Source: Thermococcus sp. JdFR-02 (lineage in GTDB: Archaea; Methanobacteriota_B; Thermococci; Thermococcales; Thermococcaceae). Taken from it: a stretch of DNA of 50,306 bases. Within the stretch, counting starts at the first letter, position 1. Each line of letters starts with the position of its first letter. Shown here in pieces: positions 41,674 to 50,122 of the stretch. Under the pieces are notes generated by a model. It made no database searches. It was not told the origin of the DNA and saw nothing but the letters and a program-made list of their open reading frames with translations. The stretch is taken from NCBI GenBank assembly GCA_002009975.1, contig MTLP01000005.1, forward strand, positions 1 through 50,306, read 5' to 3'. Both the position numbers and the translations under genes were made by a program.

Positions 41674-42312
41674 TCACCACCTCATTAGGAAGTTCGGTAA
41701 AGCTAAAAGCTCCATTGTGGCGTTTAATCCCTCTTTGGGAGGTTTCCCTGTGTTGTTAACTTCTAGGATGTTGTTCTTTATCGTTACAACTAGGAGAGGA
41801 TAATAGGCTTTGTCGTTTGAATAAAACATCACACTGTTTTTTATTGGAAAAACTATTCTTTCAAGCATTTTCCAGTCTTTTGATGGATTACTTACAATTA
41901 TTTTTGCAGTTCCTAAAGCTTTAGGTTCTTCTAAGTGAAAATCGCTCACATGATAGCGTGTTATCACTCCAACATCAACAGTGCCATACAGAGCGTATTT
42001 TTCCCTTCCAATGTTAAAGTGATCAATAATTAGCTCACCAACCTTTACATCAACTTCAATTGGAGCTTCAACAAATCCTGTTAAGACATTTTTTGGAGGC
42101 ACAACTATGGGCTCTTTAAGCTTGAGCATCATCAAGTCAACTCCATAACCTACAGCTGGAGATGGAAGAATTCTTGGAGTTTCTTCACCTTTTTTAATAA
42201 TCCTCCTAACTTCATCCCGCTTGTAGATAATTATGTCTCCTTTTTCTTCAAACTCTATCTGATAATTGCCGACTAAAAATCTTTGAGCTTTAAGCTCTAT
42301 ATCTCCAAACAT
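41674..42312 (-). CDS. DUF432 protein, operon partner of MscS
   Basis: The 212-residue soluble protein has a conserved opening (FGDIELKAQRFLVGNYQIEF) and PPKNVLTGFVEAPIEVDVKVG in the middle, as in DUF432. DUF432 genes commonly lie next to MscS genes in Thermococcales. The function is unknown; a cytoplasmic regulator or accessory of the channel is inferred from the operon. Stop and next start are essentially contiguous. A DUF432-type beta-sandwich is likely. Confidence 0.85.
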   Translation of the reverse strand: MFGDIELKAQRFLVGNYQIEFEEKGDIIIYKRDEVRRIIKKGEETPRILPSPAVGYGVDLMMLKLKEPIVVPPKNVLTGFVEAPIEVDVKVGELIIDHFNIGREKYALYGTVDVGVITRYHVSDFHLEEPKALGTAKIIVSNPSKDWKMLERIVFPIKNSVMFYSNDKAYYPLLVVTIKNNILEVNNTGKPPKEGLNATMELLALPNFLMRW

Positions 42313-42425
42313 AAAGAAAGATAAGCATTAAAGGATTTAAAGTTTGTTAAAATGAATGAACGTCCGAATGAGATTTAAAGGATGAACTCAAATTTTGCTT
42401 TAGGCGAATTAAAGGAGGTGTTTAG

Positions 42426-43196
42426 ATGTATGAGAGAGAAAAGCTTTTAGGTGAAATAAGAGAGCTGATGGAAAATGAAGAGCTTTTTAAACTTTTCAAA
42501 GAAGCTTTTGAAAGGTATGAGTGTTATTTCAACACAACAAATTACATAGTTTTAAACATTTATCGCTTTAACGATCATGGAGTGATTCACGTTTTGCTAA
42601 CAGTGAGAAGAGCTTTAGAAATTTTGAGAATACTTAAAAAGTTTGGCATTAGCACTACAGCTGAACAATTAGGAAAACCTTTTGAATGGAGCAAGTTCAT
42701 AGTTGCTTTTGGAGCATTGTTCCATGATATTGGAAACTCAATTCATAGGGAAAACCATTATCTATTCAGCGTTTTATTGGCAGAGCCTATAATTGATGAA
42801 TTTGTGAAGAAATTTGAAAGAGAAGACTGGCTTTTGCTTAAAGCTTTAACCTTAAACGCAATTTATACTCATGACGAGGCAATGCAGTGCACGACCATTG
42901 AAGGGAGCTGTGTAACAATTGCGGATGGCTGTGATATGGAGGAGGGAAGGAGTAGATTAGCTTATAAGAGGGATAAAGTTGATATTCATGCCGTTTCAGC
43001 ATTGGCTATAAATAAGGTTGAGATTAAAGAAGGAGATGAGAGAACTCCAATCCTAATTGAAATTTGGATGAAGCATCTTGCAGGAATATTCCAAGTTGAT
43101 GAAATTCTGACCAAAAAAGTTAAGCATTCTCTTTTAAGCGGAAAAGTCATGATTAAAATTCATGCAGAGAATCAAATTTTAGAAAAGATAGTGTGA
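42426..43196 (+). CDS. HD-domain metal-dependent phosphohydrolase
   Basis: The 256-residue protein has the HD superfamily motifs: FNDHGVIHVLLTVRRAL supplying the first histidine, ALFHDIGNSIHRENH as the HD pair, and a later DGCDMEEGRSR aspartate. HD proteins hydrolyse nucleotides or phosphodiesters; the substrate is unknown. The ribosome binding site is AAAGGAGGTG. Its stop abuts the DUF434 gene, so both are in one transcript. Confidence 0.9.
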   Translation: MYEREKLLGEIRELMENEELFKLFKEAFERYECYFNTTNYIVLNIYRFNDHGVIHVLLTVRRALEILRILKKFGISTTAEQLGKPFEWSKFIVAFGALFHDIGNSIHRENHYLFSVLLAEPIIDEFVKKFEREDWLLLKALTLNAIYTHDEAMQCTTIEGSCVTIADGCDMEEGRSRLAYKRDKVDIHAVSALAINKVEIKEGDERTPILIEIWMKHLAGIFQVDEILTKKVKHSLLSGKVMIKIHAENQILEKIV

Positions 43197-43197
43197 G

Positions 43198-43851
43198 GTG
43201 ATATTTATCCTCTTTGATGCGTATAGAGACTTGAAGTATCTCCTTAATAGGGGCTATAGAAAAAGCATTGCCCTAAATTTTGTGGCTAATCATTATAAGC
43301 TTAGACTTAAGGAGAGACATCTCTTGGCTAGATGTGTTTTTAGCGATGAGGATATAGAGACTAGGATGAAAAAAATAAAGCCTATGTGTTTTATAGAAGG
43401 TAAAACACTTGCAGTTGATGGATTCAATGTTTTGATAACCCTTGAGTCCGTTCTTGAAGGAAAAGCCGTTCTTTGTGAAGATAATATAGTTAGGGATTTA
43501 AAATACCAAGGAGGTTACAAGCAAAGGAAAAACACTGCAAAAACACTTGAACTTCTAATATCTTTTATTTCCAAATTTAGTCCAAAAGAAGTGGTTTTTT
43601 TCTACGATGCTCCAATAAGCGGAAGCGGAAAAATTGCTAAGCTAACTGAGGAAATTTTAAGAAAGTTCAACCTTCTCGGTGAGGCTAAGACTGTTAAAGG
43701 AGTTGATAAAGAATTAAAGCGGTTCGAAGTAGTCGCTACCTCTGATATTGGCGTGATAGACAAGGTCCCCTATATTATCGATTTGCCTTTTGAAATTGCA
43801 AAAAATAGAAGCATTAAAATAAAAAAGCTTGAAGAAATACTGCAATCTTAA
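43198..43851 (+). CDS. DUF434 protein
   Basis: The 217-residue protein begins with a helical part (YRDLKYLLNRGYRKSIALNF, LARCVFSDED) typical of DUF434. It continues with a region resembling a PIN/NYN-type nuclease fold (LAVDGFNVLITLESVL, EVVFFYDAPISGSG, VATSDIGVIDKVPYIIDLP) with acidic residues in the right places. Nuclease activity is therefore plausible but unproven. The start is GTG 43198, 1 bp after the HD gene stop. Confidence 0.82.
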   Translation: MIFILFDAYRDLKYLLNRGYRKSIALNFVANHYKLRLKERHLLARCVFSDEDIETRMKKIKPMCFIEGKTLAVDGFNVLITLESVLEGKAVLCEDNIVRDLKYQGGYKQRKNTAKTLELLISFISKFSPKEVVFFYDAPISGSGKIAKLTEEILRKFNLLGEAKTVKGVDKELKRFEVVATSDIGVIDKVPYIIDLPFEIAKNRSIKIKKLEEILQS

Positions 43852-43893
43852 TACCGCATTTTGAGTCTTGTTCTAAAGATAAAATAAAAAAGA

Positions 43894-44895
43894 TCAGTTG
43901 TCTTTTTTGAGTTCTTTGTATTCGTAGGACACGCCTTCATCAACGATTGTATAAACTTCACTTGATCCTGTTTCATAATGCATTATAGGTTTGTCAAGTA
44001 GCTCAAAGGCTTTTCTTAAATCATCTTTTGTAGCTAATGCTATTTTTTTGTCAACTCTGTTTGGAATCCCTTCGATTATATACTGTCTCAAATCCTTTAA
44101 CTCGTCTTTCGGAGCTTTTCCTTTTGCGGTATACACCATGCCAAAGAGAGGTATACCCGTAAAGAGCATTAACACTGAGAACAATATTTTTCCTGTTCTA
44201 ACTTCTACAGACCTCCCAAGAAATGTTAAGAAATTTTGCTGTTCTTTGCTTTCAATTATGTTTTTTCTTGTAACTTTCTCCTCATTTGTGAAGTATATAA
44301 GTCCAGTTGCTGTGTCTTCAACAAGACCGATACTTTGAGTAAAGTCCTCTAGTATATTTTCATTGGCAATGATTCCAGAGGGTTTTGTATGAAATACTAA
44401 CCTCACTTCACGTGAAAGTCTTGGAATTTTAAGCGTCTGCTTTATCTCCGCGGATCTTGCATTAATGACTTGTAAGTTGAAGAAAACTGCTTCACTTGCG
44501 GTTCCATTCTTTAAAATTCCTTCTTTCTTTAAGATGCTTTCATCCCAAAGCACTATCTTCTCGTTCCCCTTTGAGACGTAGTAGATTGTGATAATCTCAA
44601 GCGTGTAATTTCCGTTAACATTTTCTCTAGGAGAAAAAGAGTACCTATAAACTCCTGAAATGTTTTTAGTTATATCTCGAGGGTAATATTCCATGCTTTG
44701 AGGGGTTTTGTAAAGTGAATTATTTGAGAAAATACCCTCATGATGAAAAACACCTTTCTGCGTATAGCTTCCTACTGCTGTATTTACCATTAAAACTGAG
44801 TCCTTTTGAAACGCCATAATTGTTAGCGTTGAAAAAGATAGAAAAAGAAACAAAAGAGTTCCTAGCGCGATTTTTTTCTTTTTAACTTTTTTCAT
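43894..44895 (-). CDS. DUF5305-like membrane protein of the TasA-like cluster
   Basis: The 333-residue protein has an N-terminal membrane helix (IALGTLLFLFLSFSTLTIMAF), an extracellular beta domain of about 190 residues, a second helix (GKILFSVLMLFTGIPLFGMVY) and a cytoplasmic tail of 85 residues. The layout (outside domain between two helices) fits DUF5305. It is the last gene of the cluster, 22 bp after the DUF11-like gene. A role in assembly or anchoring of the secreted proteins is inferred from position. Confidence 0.75.
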   Translation of the reverse strand: MKKVKKKKIALGTLLFLFLSFSTLTIMAFQKDSVLMVNTAVGSYTQKGVFHHEGIFSNNSLYKTPQSMEYYPRDITKNISGVYRYSFSPRENVNGNYTLEIITIYYVSKGNEKIVLWDESILKKEGILKNGTASEAVFFNLQVINARSAEIKQTLKIPRLSREVRLVFHTKPSGIIANENILEDFTQSIGLVEDTATGLIYFTNEEKVTRKNIIESKEQQNFLTFLGRSVEVRTGKILFSVLMLFTGIPLFGMVYTAKGKAPKDELKDLRQYIIEGIPNRVDKKIALATKDDLRKAFELLDKPIMHYETGSSEVYTIVDEGVSYEYKELKKDN

Positions 44896-44917
44896 TTTTT
44901 AAACACCTAGTTTAATC

Positions 44918-45829
44918 TCAATTATCCGTCACAATAACAGTTATAGGGCTTGTGACAATCCCATAATTTGTTAGATTTGCACCATCATTTAGGTTGTAGA
45001 TACCGGGGCTTGTGTACCCTATGTGACAGCAAGATTGGTGTCCACAGTGACATTTTTCTCTTGTAGTGACAGTAATGTTCATATGAGCTGAAGTACCTGC
45101 AGGGAGATCAAATGTCCATGTTATCTTTGTTGCGCCTAGACCATGACAATTCCCCATTTTAACAGCTGTATAGTTTCCTACACTTACTGAAGTCTGAGCT
45201 AAGTTCACTTCAAGTTCAGCTGGAATTGTATCCTTTACTATCAAGTTGTTTTTATCTCCACCATTGTTTACGACGGTTATTCTCATCATCCAAGTTTGGT
45301 TTGTATTTACTGGAAAGACCGTTGGTCCTGATATTAGATCCTTTGTTATTGTAATTAGAGGTCCGATGACATTAATCCTTAGAGGGCATGTGCTGACTTC
45401 TGCATCCCCCGTGTTCCAAGTTCCATAGAGAGTTAGAGGAACCTCATAATCCCCTGTGACATCACCAGCACTTATGACTCCAGTGAAAGTGTACGTATCT
45501 TGATCATATAAGAGAATCCACTCACTCTCAATGTCTACATCAAGTGAGGGAGGTAGGGATGAATAATCTCCTTCAATTCTAAGGTTTAAGTTCTCTCCAA
45601 GTTTGTTTTCTACTGATAGGACATCAAAAACTCCTGACGAATTAGCTTCTATAGTCACAATGTTTGACGAATTTTGATACTCACAGTAATAGCTTATGTA
45701 TGAGGAATTTCCAGCGACGATATCAATTTGGAAATTCCGTTTGCTATCATATTCTCTGAAAGTTCCACTGGAGCTAATTAGTATTAAAAAGCTTATTGCT
45801 AACAGAAATAGTAGTTTAAGTATTTTCAT
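44918..45829 (-). CDS. Secreted DUF11-like protein with a Cys/His-rich loop
   Basis: The 303-residue protein has a signal peptide (LKLLFLLAISFLILISSSG) and two beta-sandwich regions. The second resembles DUF11/CARDB domains: TVVNNGGDKNNLIVKDTIPA, then TWTFDLPAGTSAHMNITV. An unusual CHCGHQSCCH motif sits in that domain. There is no C-terminal anchor. The gene overlaps the signal peptidase gene by 4 bp, so it is part of the same transcript. It could be a tip, adhesin or cross-linking component of the fibre. Confidence 0.75.
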   Translation of the reverse strand: MKILKLLFLLAISFLILISSSGTFREYDSKRNFQIDIVAGNSSYISYYCEYQNSSNIVTIEANSSGVFDVLSVENKLGENLNLRIEGDYSSLPPSLDVDIESEWILLYDQDTYTFTGVISAGDVTGDYEVPLTLYGTWNTGDAEVSTCPLRINVIGPLITITKDLISGPTVFPVNTNQTWMMRITVVNNGGDKNNLIVKDTIPAELEVNLAQTSVSVGNYTAVKMGNCHGLGATKITWTFDLPAGTSAHMNITVTTREKCHCGHQSCCHIGYTSPGIYNLNDGANLTNYGIVTSPITVIVTDN

Positions 45830-46902
45830 AGTCTCATACCCCTTCTTATTCTTTTAAAAATCCCAAAAGTTCCAGAACGATGAACCCGATATCTAATTAC
45901 CTCTTCATTTCCAACTCCTGCAATGAGATGTAACAGCAAAAACAACAATGCAGCTTCTCCAATATATGCGATAAATGGCAGATATGGACTTTTGGAGTAA
46001 AGAACGCCAATTATGCTAATTGGGACTATTGGAAGGTAAGCATACACATCGATTTTTTCAGTAAAGAGTCTTGTTTCCTTTGGAACATTAATAGTTAATT
46101 TAATGTCCTTGTTTTCCCCACTAGAAATTTTGAAGGAATTCTCTCCATTTATCTGTATTCTGTCGCCCCGTGGTTCTATGAAGTAATAAAATGGATAAAC
46201 CGCTCTGTTTTGCAAAGAAAGTTCTTTTTCAAAGGTAGATTCCGGAAGATACCATCCCTCATTTTGTCCTCCCGCAAGAGTTGAGGAATATCCAAATGAC
46301 AAAGTTCCCCAAGACAGCATCATTGAGAGAATCAAAATTGCTATTGTCAGAGCAGATGTGATTATATAAACAGTTTTAAATTTAATTTTGATAACTTTCT
46401 GTCTTTTTCTTTTCTTCTCATTTTTGTCGTTAAGTGTTACCAAAACACCTCCAAAAATTAAGAGTGCTGCAGCAACATAAAAGTTTGATATTTTATTTGA
46501 TATCGTCTTAACATAACCTCCAACTTTTGGCACCGTTAGAGGTGTCCCTTTAATAACTATAACCTTGCCAATTATATCTTTTGATTTTATCTCAGGATTT
46601 TTGCCCTCTTGTTGATCTGTAGCGATATTGTTATCCCCTTTTGTTATATATCCTTCAGCCCCTTTTGCATAAATTCTGTGTACCGTCCACTGACCTTTCA
46701 TATTATAAACGATTATATCTCCAACATCTCCTTTTGACAGTGGATTTATGAAGAAAAAGTCTCCTTTTTTCAAGGTTGGATTCATGCTGTCCGAATAAAC
46801 ATATGATACAAGAACGGGCATATCCAAAATAAATCCTGCTATAGATGCAAACAAAAATACAACTATGATCCCTGTTAAAACTCCTTCAAGTATCTTTATC
46901 AT
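45826..46902 (-). CDS. Signal peptidase I, SipW/ER-type (S26B), with a long C-terminal extension
   Basis: The 358-residue protein opens with a membrane helix, the catalytic serine in YVYSDSMNPTLKKGD, the box with histidine in QWTVHRIYAKG (archaeal/ER/SipW enzymes use His, not Lys), and ITKGDNN. After residue 150 come two more helices and an extra beta domain between them that ordinary signal peptidases lack. In Bacillus, SipW processes TasA. Here the enzyme lies between three TasA-like genes and the DUF11-like gene and probably matures them. Confidence 0.9.
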   Translation of the reverse strand: MIKILEGVLTGIIVVFLFASIAGFILDMPVLVSYVYSDSMNPTLKKGDFFFINPLSKGDVGDIIVYNMKGQWTVHRIYAKGAEGYITKGDNNIATDQQEGKNPEIKSKDIIGKVIVIKGTPLTVPKVGGYVKTISNKISNFYVAAALLIFGGVLVTLNDKNEKKRKRQKVIKIKFKTVYIITSALTIAILILSMMLSWGTLSFGYSSTLAGGQNEGWYLPESTFEKELSLQNRAVYPFYYFIEPRGDRIQINGENSFKISSGENKDIKLTINVPKETRLFTEKIDVYAYLPIVPISIIGVLYSKSPYLPFIAYIGEAALLFLLLHLIAGVGNEEVIRYRVHRSGTFGIFKRIRRGMRL

Positions 46903-47396
46903 TCACATGCACCTTCAAAAGCTTGTATTTTAATTGTTCCAGAGGCATTTCCAATGTTAAAGTTTGTAGTGTTTATTTGCATCCCAATATTCATAATTTC
47001 GTTGGCTCCGAGAGTTATTGCAATGCTTTCACTTGGATTATTATCTAAGTAGTAAAATTTCAATCCAGTCATTTGAGATGTTACAATTACGCAGATAACA
47101 TCTGCTCCGGTTTTAGTTACATTATTTTCAACAAACATAACATCATCGAAAGTGTAAGTAGAATCCTTACTAAGTCCTTCCCCATAGTTGGGATAAAGAG
47201 GACTTTGTGAGCTTATATCAATTGTTAAGTTCTCTCCGTGATAGAGAAAAGCATAGGGAGGAAGTGGTGTTTCAATATTATCCGGAGTATCAGAAACATT
47301 CCCATCAAAGGCATAAGAAATTGGAATAGGCTTACTAACACTAATTCCAAAGAATAACATGAATACAATGATTAATAATGCGATTTTTATGTTCAT
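46899..47396 (-). CDS. DUF1102 TasA-like secreted protein 3
   Basis: I start at ATG 47396 (165 residues) because GGAGAG lies just upstream. A signal peptide (IALLIIVFMLFFGISVSK) precedes a single beta-sandwich domain with the family blocks ETPLPPYAFLYHGENLTIDI, YPNYGEGLSKDSTYTFDDVM and VICVIVTSQMTGLKFYYL. Its C-terminus ends in GACE. It is the most divergent of the three and lacks the DDNELIDLTP motif of the others. It overlaps the signal peptidase gene by 4 bp. Confidence 0.82.
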   Translation of the reverse strand: MNIKIALLIIVFMLFFGISVSKPIPISYAFDGNVSDTPDNIETPLPPYAFLYHGENLTIDISSQSPLYPNYGEGLSKDSTYTFDDVMFVENNVTKTGADVICVIVTSQMTGLKFYYLDNNPSESIAITLGANEIMNIGMQINTTNFNIGNASGTIKIQAFEGACE

Positions 47397-47473
47397 TGTT
47401 TTTTCTCTCCACAAAGTTAAGGTATTATGAAGAGCAAAGGCTCTTCCAAATCTTCAAAATTCTAGTATTTTCA

Positions 47474-48019
47474 CTATGGGCATGCGCCAGCAACTGCTTC
47501 TATGTTCATTTGTGTTTGGTATGATCCCAAGCTCATGTTTGTATTGTCGAATATAAATCCGATCTTAACTGGACTTCCATGATTTACTGTAAAGGTTATG
47601 CTATCACTTGGACCAGCTGTTGGAGCGTCATAATCACCTGCAAATATTTCAACATCGTATGCTCCTGCAACGCTAATTGTTACACAAATTGGGTAAGCAG
47701 TTTTATTGTTTTCCCAAAGGTCGTTACTGACTTCAAACATTTCCTCAAAGACATAGGTTGTGTTTGGGCTTAATCCAGTTCCTCCCCAAGCAGGTCTATT
47801 TGGGTTGTACTGACCGATGTCAATGTAAAGTTTTCCACCGCTCAGCCTTGCATATGGCTGGATTGGAGTTAAGTCGATGAGTTCGTTGTCGTCTGCAACT
47901 ATTGCAACTGTAATGTCTCTCTCGGCTTCGTAATATCTAAAGTTAGCGCCTGCGCCAACTGCTAAAACCATCCCTATTAGAAGTAGGGCTAAACCAATAA
48001 GTTTATTCATTTTTCTCAA
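47474..48019 (-). CDS. DUF1102 TasA-like secreted protein 2
   Basis: The 181-residue precursor has a signal peptide ending VLAVGAGA, then NFRYYEAERDITVAIVADDN as mature N-terminus, followed by ELIDLTPIQPYARLSGGKLY and GGTGLSPNTTYVFEEMFEVS. It ends GACP. In TasA and the archaeal bundling pilin AbpA the N-terminal strand of one subunit completes the next, so the segment after GAGA is the candidate donor strand. It is 16 bp downstream of protein 1 and clearly its paralogue. Confidence 0.85.
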   Translation of the reverse strand: MRKMNKLIGLALLLIGMVLAVGAGANFRYYEAERDITVAIVADDNELIDLTPIQPYARLSGGKLYIDIGQYNPNRPAWGGTGLSPNTTYVFEEMFEVSNDLWENNKTAYPICVTISVAGAYDVEIFAGDYDAPTAGPSDSITFTVNHGSPVKIGFIFDNTNMSLGSYQTQMNIEAVAGACP

Positions 48020-48035
48020 TCCTCCTCAAAATTCA

Positions 48036-48626
48036 CTATTGTCCGCACTTTCCTACGAGCTCTGCTGGTTCTGTTCCTAGTCTGTAAGCCTTAATGCTCA
48101 TGTGCTCATCCCAAACGTCTCCTGGGGTGTCACCGTCTGTACTGATATCTATTCCCACTTTAACTGCATCGTTTGGACCAACAACAAAACAAACGTCTTC
48201 GTCTGCTACATCTGAAGAACTAACGACTGTTCCGTTTGCAACTTCATGAACGTCTCCTTCGTGTCCATAGAATTCAATTCCAGTAACACTTGAAGTTATT
48301 CTGACAACTATTGTCATATTGTCTTCCCAAAGATCATTGCTGACTTCAAAGACCTCATCAAAGTTATATTCTGCTGATGGACTTATGCCGTCCCCATATC
48401 CTGGATAGTTTGGATTCTCAGTTGAGAAGTCTATCACTAAAACACCTGCATCACTTATGTATGCATATGGTTGAAGTGGCGTTAAGTCAATAAGTTCATT
48501 GTCGTCCGGAACAATTTCCCAATGGACGCTTCTGCTGGCATTGTAGTCACTAAAATTTGCCCCCGCTCCAAGAACGAGCCCAAAGGCAACTAAAAGACCA
48601 AAAATACCAAGTATTATTTTTCTCAT
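48036..48626 (-). CDS. DUF1102 TasA-like secreted protein 1 (probable major subunit)
   Basis: The 196-residue precursor has a signal peptide (GIFGLLVAFGLVLGAGA), the mature start NFSDYNASRSVHWEIVPDDN, and the shared blocks ELIDLTPLQPYAYISDAGVL and FEVSNDLWEDNMTIVVRITS. The C-terminus ends VGKCGQ. It is acidic and rich in Asn and Asp. As first gene after the operon promoter it is the likeliest main fibre protein. GGAGATG precedes the ATG. Confidence 0.86.
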   Translation of the reverse strand: MRKIILGIFGLLVAFGLVLGAGANFSDYNASRSVHWEIVPDDNELIDLTPLQPYAYISDAGVLVIDFSTENPNYPGYGDGISPSAEYNFDEVFEVSNDLWEDNMTIVVRITSSVTGIEFYGHEGDVHEVANGTVVSSSDVADEDVCFVVGPNDAVKVGIDISTDGDTPGDVWDEHMSIKAYRLGTEPAELVGKCGQ

Positions 48627-48693
48627 TTTTTCATCTCCTTAAAAAATTTCGAGCCCTCATACAAGGGCATCATCTAGAGAGTTAGTCATTGTT

Positions 48694-48702
48694 GTATATA
48701 GG
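48694..48702 (-). promoter_or_regulatory. TATA box of the TasA-like operon
   Basis: On the minus strand CCTATATAC (complement of 48694-48702) lies about 70 bp upstream of the first DUF1102 ATG, predicting a leader of about 45 nt. The leader contains a small hairpin, GCCCT (48653-48657) with AGGGC (48664-48668). No operator is evident by eye. Confidence 0.55.
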
Positions 48703-48733
48703 TAATGAGAACAATACTGGGGGTAATGGAGAA

Positions 48734-49180
48734 TTACTCTCCGTTTTTTAGGAGTAAATGCTCCTTTGATCTGTGAATTATTGAGAGACTTAGGAAAACC
48801 ATTGATATGAAAACTCCATGCCAGTTCGTTATGGCATAGCTTATAATTGCTGAACTTAAAGAAAGAAGAATATAGAAAGTTGACCATCGAATGTCATTTT
48901 CTCTTACAATTTCCAAATAAACACTCACATTTTCAGGAACCTTGATAAGTCGAACTGTTCCTGCCCTATAGGTTATTACTCCTTCTCTTTCCATCTTAGG
49001 GAGATGGGTTTGGATTAAACTTACATATATGCTCTTTCTATGCTTCCTATCAGTCTTACCTTCCCTCTCAGCTATGTACTCAACTACATCCCTAAGATCC
49101 GCATACCCACTTGATTTTTGAAGAAACTCTACCACAAACATTCTTCTATCGTTTCCAAGGAGCATTGCTGAAGTATTCAT
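48734..49180 (-). CDS. DUF7344-type winged-helix regulator with C-terminal membrane helices
   Basis: The 148-residue protein has the DUF7344 pattern known from haloarchaea: LGNDRRMFVVEFLQKSSG, LRDVVEYIAEREGK, then KSIYVSLIQTHLPKMEREGV and a wing. Two membrane helices (FYILLSLSSAIISYAI and VFISMVFLSLSII) follow, so it is a membrane-tethered DNA-binding protein. It lies just upstream of the TasA-like operon on the same strand and is the obvious candidate regulator. Its ATG overlaps the stop of the gene before it. Confidence 0.82.
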   Translation of the reverse strand: MNTSAMLLGNDRRMFVVEFLQKSSGYADLRDVVEYIAEREGKTDRKHRKSIYVSLIQTHLPKMEREGVITYRAGTVRLIKVPENVSVYLEIVRENDIRWSTFYILLSLSSAIISYAITNWHGVFISMVFLSLSIIHRSKEHLLLKNGE

Positions 49181-49407
49181 TATGTTGACCTCAATCTATA
49201 ATGCTTTCTGTGATTGCTGTTGATATAATATGCCTCAATTATCTCCTTTCCAATAAGGTCTCTTAGAACCCTTTCGACCTTTTGTCGTGTGCAGGGTATG
49301 CCTCGTTCATTTAGTCTTCGTGTAAGAATTGCTACTGTAGAAGAGTCCTCCATACTTAAAATATTAATAATCTCATGTATAATAGATGCTGTCATCATAT
49401 TTATCAT
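49180..49407 (-). CDS. Small winged-helix DNA-binding protein
   Basis: The 75-residue protein is one winged-helix domain: IIHEIINILSMEDSSTVAIL, TRRLNERGIPCTRQKVERVL, and a wing YYINSNHRKHYRL. GGTGAG precedes the ATG at 49407, and a BRE/TATA pair (TAGAAAA, GTATTTATAA at 49441-49450 on the minus strand) gives a near-leaderless message. It is translationally coupled to the membrane-tethered regulator and may act with it on the fibre operon. Confidence 0.75.
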   Translation of the reverse strand: MINMMTASIIHEIINILSMEDSSTVAILTRRLNERGIPCTRQKVERVLRDLIGKEIIEAYYINSNHRKHYRLRST

Positions 49408-49762
49408 ATACTCACCTTATAGCGTAATTATTTCCTTATATTATAAATACTTTTCTAAGATTGCTTACTTTTGCTAAATGGGGTATTTCAACTATCTATT
49501 GCTAAAAATCGGTTGTATTATCTTGCTATTATTGTCTAAACCATGATTTAAAAAATAAAAGGGTTTGCAAAGTTCTTAAAATTTTGGAAAAAATTCAATA
49601 AATTTTAGGTTTATGATTTGATATAAGCTATTTTCTAATGACATGTTATATTTTCAATATAAAATCCAAAAGAGCATATTACGTTTAAATATATAACATA
49701 AAGAACTAATAGAACTTGGTTTAGTTTAAAAATTTTTGTATCATGAAAATATAACATGTGAT
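49408..49762. other. AT-rich intergenic region
   Basis: Apart from the minus-strand promoter of the small regulator (about 49441-49457) this 355-bp stretch has no supportable gene. It is very AT-rich and includes two ATATAACAT-type elements near 49694 and 49750. The right end is the 3' flank of tRNA-Gln. Confidence 0.6.
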
Positions 49763-49838
49763 TGGTAGCCCCGCCGGGATTCGAACCCGGGTCAGGGGAT
49801 CCAGAGTCCCCCATGCTTGGCCGCTACACCACGGGGCT
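49763..49838 (-). tRNA. tRNA-Gln (anticodon CTG)
   Basis: Acceptor arms AGCCCCG and CGGGGCT pair, the anticodon stem GGGGA/TCCCC encloses loop CTCTGGA (anticodon CTG), and the T arm has CCGGGTTCGAATCCCGG. Discriminator A and encoded CCA end the gene. It is one of three closely spaced minus-strand tRNA genes following 5S rRNA. Confidence 0.95.
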
Positions 49839-49929
49839 ACAATAACAAATAATACTCCGTAGCTTTTAAGGTTTTGCGGAATATAGAAAGCTCCCAAACA
49901 ATGGCATGATATGAAATTAAGAACGATTC

Positions 49930-50007
49930 TGGCGGGCCGGCCGGGATTCGAACCCGGGACCACCGGGTTAAAAGCCCGGTGCTCTAACCAGGCTGAGCTA
50001 CCGGCCC
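49930..50007 (-). tRNA. tRNA-Lys (anticodon TTT)
   Basis: Acceptor arms GGGCCGG and CCGGCCC pair, the anticodon stem CCGGG/CCCGG encloses loop CTTTTAA (anticodon TTT), and the T arm is CCCGGGTTCGAATCCCGG-like. Discriminator G and encoded CCA end the gene. Confidence 0.95.
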
Positions 50008-50122
50008 ATGTCGAATACCAATAAAAGGGATTGTTTTATAAATTTTATGGTCTGTTTGAGAACAAAGCATAACCCAATTTGAATTAATAACTCTGAGAAT
50101 TTTTAAGAAACGATGTAAAAGT

